Assembly: GCA_002319925.1 (NCBI GenBank)
Contig: DCFP01000052.1
Span: 1,231-10,452, forward strand
Reading direction: 5' to 3'
DNA length: 9,222 nt
Source: Holophagaceae bacterium UBA1801
GTDB lineage: Bacteria; Acidobacteriota; Holophagae; Holophagales; Holophagaceae
This document shows positions 1 to 6,289 of this stretch, piece after piece (positions within the stretch are counted from its first letter, which is position 1; every line of letters starts with the position of its first letter). The notes beneath the pieces are model-generated. The model did not search any database. It saw nothing but the letters and a program-made list of their open reading frames with translations, and was not told the DNA's origin. The position numbers and the translations under genes were made by a program.

Positions 1-2292
1 CGGGACCTCAAGCCCGAGAACGTCTACATCACCAAGCAGGGCCCGGTGAAGATCCTCGACTTCGGCCTGGCCAAGCTGGGTGCGCGCCCGAAGACCGAAG
101 CCGTCTCAAGCGATGATGCCACGCGCGCCCTGCACACCCAGGCGGGCATGGTGCTGGGCACCATCGGCTACATGGCGCCCGAACAGGTGCAGAGCCAGCC
201 CGTGGACGCCCGGGCCGATATCTTTGCGCTGGGCGTGGTGATGTGGGAAATGCTTTCCGGCGAGCGTCCCTTCCGCGGCGATTCCGCCATCGATACCATG
301 CACGCCATCCTCCGGGAGGATCCTCCGGAGATCGCGCCCGAGCTGGGTCTGCCCTCAGCCATGGAACGCATCCTCCGGCGCTGCCTGGAGAAGGACCCCG
401 ACGCGCGCTTCCAGAACGCCCAGGACCTGGCCTTTCAGCTGGAGAACCTCGGCGCGGAGTCCAGTGGCCCCTCCAAGTCGACCAAGATCCTGCCCGCCAT
501 CGAGGAGGGCGAGCTCCCCTGGTACCGCACGCCCCACAAACTTTTCTATCCCTTTCCGGTCCGGCTGCCCCACAAACTGCGGGTCTGCTTCTGGGATCGC
601 GTGCAGCTCAGCGCCGCTTATGCGCTGCTGGCCGCTCTCGTAGTGGTAGCCCTGCTCGCGGTGAGCGGCGTCATCACGCTGGGACGCCTCGGACATTCCG
701 AGCTGAACGAGAAATACGAACCCGCCGCGGAACTGACGGGCATCCTGCAATCGGCCGCCATCTCCAGGGACGGCAAGCACGCAGCCTTCGCCGTGAACGA
801 TGGCTCGGGTCCCATCCGTCTGCTCTACCGCGAGGGTACGGACATCCGCGCCACCATGGAGGTGGAAAAGCCACCGGCGACGGATGTGCTGGCCATCGCT
901 GACACGGGAACGGCGCTGCTCAAGAGTGCCGAAGGTTCCATTTTCCAGATGGAGATGAGGCAGAACGCCTCGGCCATGGAGATCGCCACCAAGGTTCTCG
1001 AAGCGGATATCGCAAGCGATGGCACCAAGGTCGCCCTGTTACGCAGCAGCAAGGATGGCTACATCATCGAGTTCCCCGCGGGCCGCACTTGCTACACCAC
1101 CAAGCAGCGGATCCGCGATATCAAGATCTCACCAAAGGGCGATGCCCTGGCTTTCTTCGAACAAGAGGCCAAGGGTTTCCTCTTCCACCTGAAGTGCTGG
1201 CGTGCGAATGGGACCGTGGAAAGCTGGACGGACAAGGGCCCCTTGAGCATGCGGGGTGGCTACTTCGAGGGTCTGTTGCGCGGCGTGGCCTGGAACGCGA
1301 ACGGTGATGGTCTCTATCTCGCGACGCAGGGCAACCTCGTCGGGCTTTTGAAGAAGAACGGCCAGCAGGTGCTGCACCGCAACGCAGGCAACGTGCGGAT
1401 CTACGGGGCTACCAACGACGGACTGCTGCTGGAAGTGGGCGCAGAGGTCACAGCCAATCGTGGTCTGGTGAAGGGGCAGGATAAGGAGGCGGATCTCTCC
1501 TGGATCGGCGGAACGCTGGAGGCAGTCTCCGGTGACGGCTCCCAGCTTCTTGTTTCGCGGGAAGACGAGATCTGGGTGCTGCCTTCGGAAAAGTCCAAGG
1601 GTAAGAAGGTGGGCATCGGCAAGGTGGAAGCCTTCTCCAGCGACGGCAAGATGGTTCTGTATTCGGACTCGGACCGGGTCTATTCCGTGCCTTCCCAGGG
1701 TGGTGATCTGCGGACCCTCGCCACGGCAGATGAACTGAAGGCCCAGGGGCTGTTGCTCACGGTCACTGACGGACTGCCGGTGCGGTTCGTGATCTCCGAG
1801 GATGGAAAGTGGGCGCTCATGTATTCGGGCCAGACCGTCGTCCGCAAGCGCCTGGACGGCTCCGGCGGCCTGGAGCCCGTGAAACTCACCTTCAGTGATC
1901 TGCAGCCCGGTTGGCGCATCTTCGCTTTGACCTCGACCGACGGGAATCAACTGGCCATGCAGGTGCGGGAGGGCAGCGAAGGGAACCGGCTCGTGGCACT
2001 GGATTCCGCGTCCGGAAAGGAATTCGGGCGCGTGGATGCGGATCAGACGGAGCGCCTGCTGGGCTGGAGCTCCGATAATGGCTTCCTGACTTTCGCCACG
2101 GTGGATGGCAACGGCGTTTTCCAGCGCGTGGATCTGAAGGGAACGCGCAGGACACTGCGCACACTGGAGCCGCCCATGGCCAATGCTTCCGGCCGCTTCC
2201 GGACCATTCGCGCATCCAGTGACGGCACCTATTACGCCTACCGCTACAGCGTCACAGGGATCTCCCAGCTGGTGCTCGGCAAGGGGCTGTAG
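1..2292 (+). CDS. Membrane-anchored Ser/Thr protein kinase with C-terminal PD40/TolB-like beta-propeller (5' end missing)
   Basis: The frame is open from base 1 to the TAG at 2290-2292, so the gene starts before the window; the GTG at 46 is internal. The 763 visible residues begin inside the catalytic loop (RDLKPEN, residues 1-7, catalytic Asp2). DFG follows at 20-22 and the APE motif at 59-61 (GTIGYMAPEQ), then the rest of a Hanks-type C-lobe to about residue 150. A proline/charge-rich linker leads to one hydrophobic helix at about 204-227, with basic residues just before it, so the kinase is predicted cytoplasmic and the C-terminus extracytoplasmic. Residues 250-755 hold about nine or ten repeats with a Ser-x-Asp-Gly core (first at Asp257, last near Asp741), as in WD40-like PD40/TolB propellers. 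The fold suggests a sensor or protein-binding module; the ligand and substrates cannot be read from the sequence. The Gly-rich loop and catalytic Lys lie outside the window. No functional link to the downstream genes is shown. Confidence 0.93.
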   Translation, partial: RDLKPENVYITKQGPVKILDFGLAKLGARPKTEAVSSDDATRALHTQAGMVLGTIGYMAPEQVQSQPVDARADIFALGVVMWEMLSGERPFRGDSAIDTMHAILREDPPEIAPELGLPSAMERILRRCLEKDPDARFQNAQDLAFQLENLGAESSGPSKSTKILPAIEEGELPWYRTPHKLFYPFPVRLPHKLRVCFWDRVQLSAAYALLAALVVVALLAVSGVITLGRLGHSELNEKYEPAAELTGILQSAAISRDGKHAAFAVNDGSGPIRLLYREGTDIRATMEVEKPPATDVLAIADTGTALLKSAEGSIFQMEMRQNASAMEIATKVLEADIASDGTKVALLRSSKDGYIIEFPAGRTCYTTKQRIRDIKISPKGDALAFFEQEAKGFLFHLKCWRANGTVESWTDKGPLSMRGGYFEGLLRGVAWNANGDGLYLATQGNLVGLLKKNGQQVLHRNAGNVRIYGATNDGLLLEVGAEVTANRGLVKGQDKEADLSWIGGTLEAVSGDGSQLLVSREDEIWVLPSEKSKGKKVGIGKVEAFSSDGKMVLYSDSDRVYSVPSQGGDLRTLATADELKAQGLLLTVTDGLPVRFVISEDGKWALMYSGQTVVRKRLDGSGGLEPVKLTFSDLQPGWRIFALTSTDGNQLAMQVREGSEGNRLVALDSASGKEFGRVDADQTERLLGWSSDNGFLTFATVDGNGVFQRVDLKGTRRTLRTLEPPMANASGRFRTIRASSDGTYYAYRYSVTGISQLVLGKGL

Positions 2293-2445
2293 TCTCGCGC
2301 CCTGAATATGAATTTCACCTGAAAATCGGGAATCAATCGATGTCCGATTCGCATTCCATGCGGCTTGGCACAGATATATCAGTTCCGGCATCCCAGACAG
2401 CACCTGGGAATTAGTCCACCTCCTCAAACCTCACCAGGAAACACC
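2293..2445 (+). other. Intergenic region upstream of the aldehyde dehydrogenase gene
   Basis: This 153-base gap is visibly less GC-rich than the flanking genes and holds the likely promoter of the catabolic cluster, but I cannot place a convincing -35/-10 pair. A short AT-rich stretch (ATATATC around 2373-2380) could be part of a -10 element. A weak 5-bp inverted repeat, GAATC/GATTC, lies near 2330-2350. No strong hairpin followed by a T-run is seen, so no terminator for the kinase gene is evident. The AGGA at 2435-2438 is the ribosome-binding site of the following gene. Confidence 0.35.
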
Positions 2446-3882
2446 ATGACCCTTCTCCAGCCCTTCATCGGCGGCGAGTTCACGCCCAGCGCTGCATCGG
2501 CAAGTCTGCCCAGCCTCAACCCCTCGGACCTTTCCGATGTAGTGGCGCAAGTGCCCGAGGGCGATGCTGCGGATGTGACGGCAGCGGTCGCCTCGGCAGC
2601 GGGGGCTCAGGCACGCTGGGCCGAGACGCCCGGCCCCGGGAAAGCGGAAGTCCTGAACCGCTGGGCCACGGTGATCCAGGGACGCTTGGAAGAACTGGCC
2701 CAGCTCATGGCGCGGGAAGTGGGCAAGCCCATCGCGGAGGCTCGTGGCGAAGCCGCGCGAGCCGTGGCCATTCTGCGTTATTACGCTGGCGAAGCCGTGC
2801 GGGAGTCGGGTGAGGTGGTGCCGAGCCAGTTGCCGGAGACCCTGCAATTCAGTTTGCGCGTGCCTCTCGGCGTGGTCGGCCTCGTGACTCCATGGAACTT
2901 CCCCGTGGCGATCCCTCTATGGAAAGCCGCACCGGCCTTGGCTTTCGGCAACTCGGTCGTGCTGAAACCCAGCGAACTCTCCAGCACCTGCGCCGATTTC
3001 CTGGCGCGCACGTCCCAGGAGGCAGCGCTGCCGCCAGGACTCTTCAACGTGGTGCACGGTGTCGGCAGCACCATCGGCGAGGCGCTTCTGCGCCATCCCC
3101 AGGTGAAGGCCATCAGCTTCACGGGCTCGGCCGCCGTGGGCGCGCGGGTGGCGCAGGTGGCGGCGTCGAGGAATGCGCGCTTCCAGACGGAAATGGGCGG
3201 CAAGAACGCTGCCTTGGTTCTGCGGGATGCGGATCTGGATCGCGCAGCGAACCTCGTCTGCGCGGGCGCCATGCGCTTCGCGGGACAGAAATGCACGGCC
3301 ACCAGCCGCGTCATCGTGGAACGCAAGGTCATGGACTTGTTCCTGGAGAAGCTCCAGGCGCAACTCCGCGCACAGTTGCTCGGACCCGTGACGGACCCCG
3401 CCTGCACCATCGGTCCGCTGATCCGCGAGGAAGCCCGCGCAAAATCCCTGCGCATGCTGAAGGAGCAGGCCCCGTGCATCCTCGCGGGAGGCAAGGCCGT
3501 CACCGACGGGGAATTCGGGAAGGGCATCTTCCTGCAGCCCACCCTGGTGAGCGGCGTGACGCCCGATAATCCATTGGCCACCGAAGAACTCTTCGCACCG
3601 GTCCTGGTGGCGCTGCCCGCCGAGGATCTCGACGAGGCGGTCCATCTCGCCAACGGCAGCGCCTTCGGCCTCAGCGCCACGCTGTTCACCCGTGATCTTC
3701 CCTCCGCCATGCGTTACGTCCGGCGCATCGATGCAGGTCTGGTGCGCGTGAACGGCGACACCACGGGAGTGGATCCACACGCGCCCTTCGGCGGCGTGAA
3801 AGGCTCCAGCTCCGGAAGCCGCGAGCAAGGCCGCGCCGCACGGGAGTTCTACACCGAGATCAAGACCGTGCAGATCAGTTGA
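2446..3882 (+). CDS. Aldehyde dehydrogenase, probable 2-oxoglutarate semialdehyde (2,5-dioxovalerate) dehydrogenase
   Basis: Predicted to oxidise 2-oxoglutarate semialdehyde to 2-oxoglutarate with NAD(P)+, the final step of hydroxyproline catabolism. The 478-residue protein has the full ALDH-superfamily pattern: TPWNFP with Asn151, KPSE at 174-177, FTGS at 225-228 in the cofactor fold, general base Glu249 in EMGGK, nucleophile Cys283 in GQKCTA, and EELFAP near 380. The Glu249-Cys283 spacing of 34 is normal for the family. The ATG at 2446 is chosen because AGGA lies 7 nt upstream and the N-terminus (MTLLQPFIGGEF) fits the family; an in-frame TTG at 2365 would add 27 unrelated-looking residues. 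The ALDH family is certain; the substrate is inferred from the epimerase, dehydrogenase and deaminase genes downstream. Although it is the last enzyme of the route it is the first gene, and a 121-nt gap with an inverted repeat separates it from the coupled block. Other semialdehydes are possible substrates. Confidence 0.9.
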   Translation: MTLLQPFIGGEFTPSAASASLPSLNPSDLSDVVAQVPEGDAADVTAAVASAAGAQARWAETPGPGKAEVLNRWATVIQGRLEELAQLMAREVGKPIAEARGEAARAVAILRYYAGEAVRESGEVVPSQLPETLQFSLRVPLGVVGLVTPWNFPVAIPLWKAAPALAFGNSVVLKPSELSSTCADFLARTSQEAALPPGLFNVVHGVGSTIGEALLRHPQVKAISFTGSAAVGARVAQVAASRNARFQTEMGGKNAALVLRDADLDRAANLVCAGAMRFAGQKCTATSRVIVERKVMDLFLEKLQAQLRAQLLGPVTDPACTIGPLIREEARAKSLRMLKEQAPCILAGGKAVTDGEFGKGIFLQPTLVSGVTPDNPLATEELFAPVLVALPAEDLDEAVHLANGSAFGLSATLFTRDLPSAMRYVRRIDAGLVRVNGDTTGVDPHAPFGGVKGSSSGSREQGRAAREFYTEIKTVQIS

Positions 3883-3992
3883 AATGATCACCGCAGAGGC
3901 GCAGAGGTGGTAAAGAGAGTGCGCAGAGAAAAGACAAGAAAGATAGAAAAGGCAGAATCAGTTTTTCCTCTGCGCCTCTGCGGTGAATATTT
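3882..3992. repeat. Large imperfect inverted repeat (20-bp perfect arms) between the first and second cluster genes
   Basis: The left arm at 3888-3907 (TCACCGCAGAGGCGCAGAGG) is the exact reverse complement of the right arm at 3967-3986. After a 2-nt mismatch the pairing resumes outside the arms for at least four more pairs (AAAT at 3882-3885, ATTT at 3989-3992). The 59-nt interval between the arms is purine-rich on the + strand and contains a partial extra copy of the arm core (GCGCAGAG at 3921-3928). In RNA this would form a stem of 20 or more bp. The right arm ends 8 nt before the Shine-Dalgarno core of the next gene. It looks like a dispersed palindromic (REP/MITE-like) element inserted between genes; from memory, CGCAGAG/CTCTGCG palindromes of this kind recur in intergenic DNA of many environmental bacteria, which I could not check. 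It is a poor intrinsic terminator because the main T-run (3962-3966) precedes the right arm. Confidence 0.9.
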
Positions 3993-3994
3993 TC

Positions 3995-4003
3995 GGAGGT
4001 GAT
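3995..4003 (+). promoter_or_regulatory. Strong Shine-Dalgarno site for the epimerase gene
   Basis: GGAGGTGAT matches the 16S rRNA anti-SD over nine bases. It lies directly before the GTG at 4004 (4 nt from the GGAGG core) and supports that start over the in-frame GTG at 3983, which sits inside the inverted repeat with no SD. The in-frame GTG at 4016 would be 16 nt from the core, which is too far. The site is just outside the predicted stem, so folding of the repeat might affect its accessibility. Confidence 0.7.
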
Positions 4004-4957
4004 GTGCCGCAACCCGTGTTTCCACCCTTCATCGAGGTCGTGGACTCGCACACGGAGGGTGAGCCTACGCGGGTCATCATCGGTGGCTGGCCGGATCTGG
4101 CCTCGACGACCATGGTGGACCGGCGCTCGGAATTGATGACGCGCTTCGATCATCTGCGGCGCGCGGTGGTGCTGGAGCCGCGCGGGTTCGAGGCCATCGT
4201 GGGAGCGTTGCTGACGCCACCGGTCAACGAGGGTTCCACCTGCGGCGTGGTCTTCTTCAACAATGTGGGACCGCTGTGGATGTGCGGCCATGGCCTCATC
4301 GGCGTGGTGGCCACCTTGGCGCTCCTGGGGCGCGTGGACACCGGAACCGTGTGCGTGGACACACCCGCGGGCACGGTGAAGGCCGAACGCGCCAGCAGTG
4401 GATTGGTGACGCTCCAGAACGTGCCCTCGCGACTGTTCGCTTCCAACGTTGAGGTGGATGTACCCGGGGTGGGGCGCGTGCGCGGCGATATCGCCTGGGG
4501 CGGGAACTGGTTCTTCCTCACGGAAGTGCACGGCCTGGAACCGGACTTCACGCGGAGGGCCGAACTGACTCAGGCGGCGGCTGCCATCAAGGCGGCGCTC
4601 AAGACTCAGGGCATCACCGGCGAGAAGGGCGCCGAGATCGATCACGTGGAACTTTTCGGTCCGCCCAGCCGACCCGATGCGCAGTCGCGGAATTTCGTGC
4701 TCTGCCCCGGCGGCGAGTGCGACCGGAGCCCCTGCGGCACCGGCACCAGTGCGAAGATGGCCTGCCTCCATGCGAAGGGGAAACTGGCCTTGGGCGAAGT
4801 CTGGAACCAGGAGAGCCTCACCGGCAGCCTCTTCCGGGGCTGGCTGGAAGCCAAGGGCGACCAGATCATCCCCTACGTGCAGGGGCGCGCCTTCGTCACG
4901 GCGCGGACGACGCTCTTCTTCGATCCAGCGGATCCCTTTCGGGCAGGCCTCGGATGA
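4004..4957 (+). CDS. hypRE: 4-hydroxyproline epimerase (proline racemase family)
   Basis: Predicted to interconvert trans-4-hydroxy-L-proline and cis-4-hydroxy-D-proline without a cofactor, the entry step of the pathway. With a GTG start at 4004 the protein has 317 residues, normal for the family (about 310-330). The two catalytic cysteines are present: Cys94 in MCGHG and Cys244 in DRSPCGTGT, with the conserved Asp240 and His96 beside them. Having Cys in the second position argues against the 3-hydroxyproline dehydratase branch, which has Thr there. The N-terminal signature reads DSHTEGEPTR, where many relatives have DSHTGGEPTR. Separation from true proline racemase rests mainly on context: a hydroxyproline-type dehydrogenase and a DapA-type deaminase follow. 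The start is not fully certain, since an upstream in-frame GTG at 3983 lies in the inverted repeat. The TGA overlaps the ATG of the next gene (ATGA at 4954-4957), indicating translational coupling. Confidence 0.9.
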   Translation: MPQPVFPPFIEVVDSHTEGEPTRVIIGGWPDLASTTMVDRRSELMTRFDHLRRAVVLEPRGFEAIVGALLTPPVNEGSTCGVVFFNNVGPLWMCGHGLIGVVATLALLGRVDTGTVCVDTPAGTVKAERASSGLVTLQNVPSRLFASNVEVDVPGVGRVRGDIAWGGNWFFLTEVHGLEPDFTRRAELTQAAAAIKAALKTQGITGEKGAEIDHVELFGPPSRPDAQSRNFVLCPGGECDRSPCGTGTSAKMACLHAKGKLALGEVWNQESLTGSLFRGWLEAKGDQIIPYVQGRAFVTARTTLFFDPADPFRAGLG

Positions 4958-6051
4958 AAAAGCGCGTCCTGGTCATCGGCGTGGGCATCGTGGGCGCGGC
5001 CATCGCGGACCGCCTCCAGGCCGAAGATTGCTCGGTGACTCTATTCGAAAGCTATATTCCGGGCGGCGGCACTACGGCGGCGGCCATGGGCCATCTGGTG
5101 GTGCTGGACGACAGCCCTGCGCAGTTGGAATTCACGGCCCGTGGTGTGGATCTGTGGCGGAAGGAACCGCTTCCTGCGCGATGCGAGCGGGAAGCTTGTG
5201 GGACAATCTGGGTGGCGTCCGGCGCGGAAGACGTGGATGAAGCGCGAGCCAAGGCCGATCGCTTCGCGCGGAAAGGCCTGGAAACCGAATGGCTGGATGC
5301 CGCTCGCTTGCGTGAGCGGGAACCCTCGCTACGGAAGGGTCTGGCCGGAGGTTTGCGAGTGCCCGGTGATCAGGTCGTGTACCCCGTGGGTGCCGCCCGC
5401 TGGCTGCTGGACCGTGCCCTGGAACGCGGCGCTGTGCTCCGGCGCGAACAGGTCCTGGCCCTGGAGATGGGTGGCCTCCGCGCCGATTCGGGGCGGTTCC
5501 AGGCCGATGCCGTGATCCTTGCGGCGGGACTTGGCACCTCGCACCTGCTGCCTGAACTACCCATCCAGCCCCGGAAGGGCCATCTGGCCATCACCGCACG
5601 GGTGCCCGGCCTGATTCATCACCAGCTGGTAGAGCTGGGCTATCTCAAGAGTGCCCACGGCAGAGTCGCGTCCAGCGTGGCTTTCAACGTGCAGCCTCGG
5701 GCCACGGGACAGTTGCTCATCGGCAGCTCCCGCGAGTTCGCGGGTTTCGATGCCTCGCCCAACCGCGAACTGCTGGGCCGTATGCTGCGCCTGGCGCAGG
5801 ACTACGTGCCGAGTCTCGCGCAGGTGCCCGTGATCCGCACCTGGACGGGATTCCGCCCCTGCGGTCCCGGCAATCTGCCGGTGATCGGACCGTGGCCCGC
5901 GTCACCAGGGCTTTTCGTTGCTGTTGGTCACGAGGGTCTCGGCATCACCACCGCCCCGGCGACGGCGGAACTCATGGCCCACCACATCGTAGGCGCTGCG
6001 TCCTTCCTCGATCCAGATCCCTTCCTGCCGGGGAAGGTGGCCCATGCCTGA
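4954..6051 (+). CDS. D-hydroxyproline dehydrogenase, DAO-type FAD subunit (HcnC-like)
   Basis: Predicted catalytic flavoprotein subunit that oxidises cis-4-hydroxy-D-proline to 1-pyrroline-4-hydroxy-2-carboxylate. The 365-residue protein starts with a Rossmann FAD motif (GVGIVG, residues 9-14; the second position is Val where Ala is usual) and ends beta2 with Glu32. The stretch MGHLVVLDDSPAQ about 50 residues in is typical of the D-amino-acid-oxidase-like subunits of HcnABC-type amino acid dehydrogenases. The C-terminus carries the DAO-family FAD-contacting region, WTGFRPCGPGNLPVIGP followed by GHEGLGITTAP with His326. No signal peptide or membrane helix is seen. The ATG at 4954 overlaps the epimerase stop by 4 nt, and the 3' end overlaps the ferredoxin-like gene by 8 nt, so its partners are made next to it. 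D-proline or other cyclic D-amino acids are possible alternative substrates. The final electron acceptor is not visible, but HcnABC-type enzymes feed the respiratory chain. Confidence 0.87.
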   Translation: MKKRVLVIGVGIVGAAIADRLQAEDCSVTLFESYIPGGGTTAAAMGHLVVLDDSPAQLEFTARGVDLWRKEPLPARCEREACGTIWVASGAEDVDEARAKADRFARKGLETEWLDAARLREREPSLRKGLAGGLRVPGDQVVYPVGAARWLLDRALERGAVLRREQVLALEMGGLRADSGRFQADAVILAAGLGTSHLLPELPIQPRKGHLAITARVPGLIHHQLVELGYLKSAHGRVASSVAFNVQPRATGQLLIGSSREFAGFDASPNRELLGRMLRLAQDYVPSLAQVPVIRTWTGFRPCGPGNLPVIGPWPASPGLFVAVGHEGLGITTAPATAELMAHHIVGAASFLDPDPFLPGKVAHA

Positions 6052-6289
6052 ACGCTGCCTCATCCAGGTGGATGGTGACTCCATGGAAGCGGTCGTAGGC
6101 GAGAGCCTTGCCGTGACACTGCTGCGCGCGGGGCGCTTTCGGTTCCGCCAAAGCTGCACTGACCAGCCCCGCGCGCCTCTCTGCGCCATGGGTACCTGCT
6201 ACGAGTGCCAGGTCCACGTGAACGGCGTCTGGGCACGGGCCTGCCTGGAAGCCGTGCGAGAGGGGATGGAGATCAACACCCATGGCTGA
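6044..6289 (+). CDS. (2Fe-2S)-binding ferredoxin-like subunit of D-hydroxyproline dehydrogenase (HcnA-like)
   Basis: An 81-residue protein with the small Fer2_4-type beta-grasp ferredoxin pattern. Four cysteines spaced as in this family, Cys47-x4-Cys52-x2-Cys55-x11-Cys67 (CAMGTCYEC then RAC), should hold one [2Fe-2S] cluster. An extra Cys38 lies just before the cluster loop. Such subunits pass electrons between the two flavoproteins of three-subunit amino acid dehydrogenases related to HcnABC and octopine/nopaline oxidases. The ATG at 6044 is preceded by a purine-rich GGGGAAGGTGG and lies inside the end of the upstream gene (8-nt overlap). The 3' end overlaps the alpha subunit by a further 8 nt, so this gene is embedded between its partners. 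The small size is normal for the stand-alone form. The family call is firm; the electron-transfer role in hydroxyproline oxidation is inferred from its position. Confidence 0.88.
   Translation: MPERCLIQVDGDSMEAVVGESLAVTLLRAGRFRFRQSCTDQPRAPLCAMGTCYECQVHVNGVWARACLEAVREGMEINTHG

Noticed and set aside
2365..2381. TTGGCAC followed by AT-rich sequence, resembling half of a sigma-54 (-24/-12) promoter
   Set aside because: The -12 element (GC in TTGCA context) is missing at the required 12-nt distance, where TC is found.
1129..2427. 432-codon open frame on the - strand opposite the kinase propeller region
   Set aside because: It mirrors codon-position bias of the GC-rich + strand gene, has no recognisable domain, and overlaps a clear propeller-coding frame.
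2365..2445. Upstream TTG start adding 27 residues to the aldehyde dehydrogenase
   Set aside because: No SD precedes it, the added residues do not resemble an ALDH N-terminus, and the ATG at 2446 has a well-spaced AGGA.
2781..3891. Two long - strand open frames (2781-3710 and 2917-3891) opposite the aldehyde dehydrogenase
   Set aside because: The + strand frame has all ALDH catalytic motifs; the antisense translations are Arg/Ala/Ser-rich with no domain.
3888..3993. Inverted repeat as a simple intrinsic terminator for the aldehyde dehydrogenase gene
   Set aside because: The loop is 59 nt and the longest T-run precedes the right arm; only four Ts follow the stem, so efficient termination is unlikely, though partial attenuation stays possible.
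4002..4136. ATG at 4002 opening a 44-codon out-of-frame reading frame at the start of the epimerase gene
   Set aside because: It is only 2 nt from the SD core, the peptide has no recognisable feature, and the frame is the +1 shadow of the epimerase.
3875..4771. 298-codon - strand open frame across the inverted repeat and epimerase
   Set aside because: It only joins translated palindrome to antisense of the epimerase; the C-terminal tract is the repeat read as protein.
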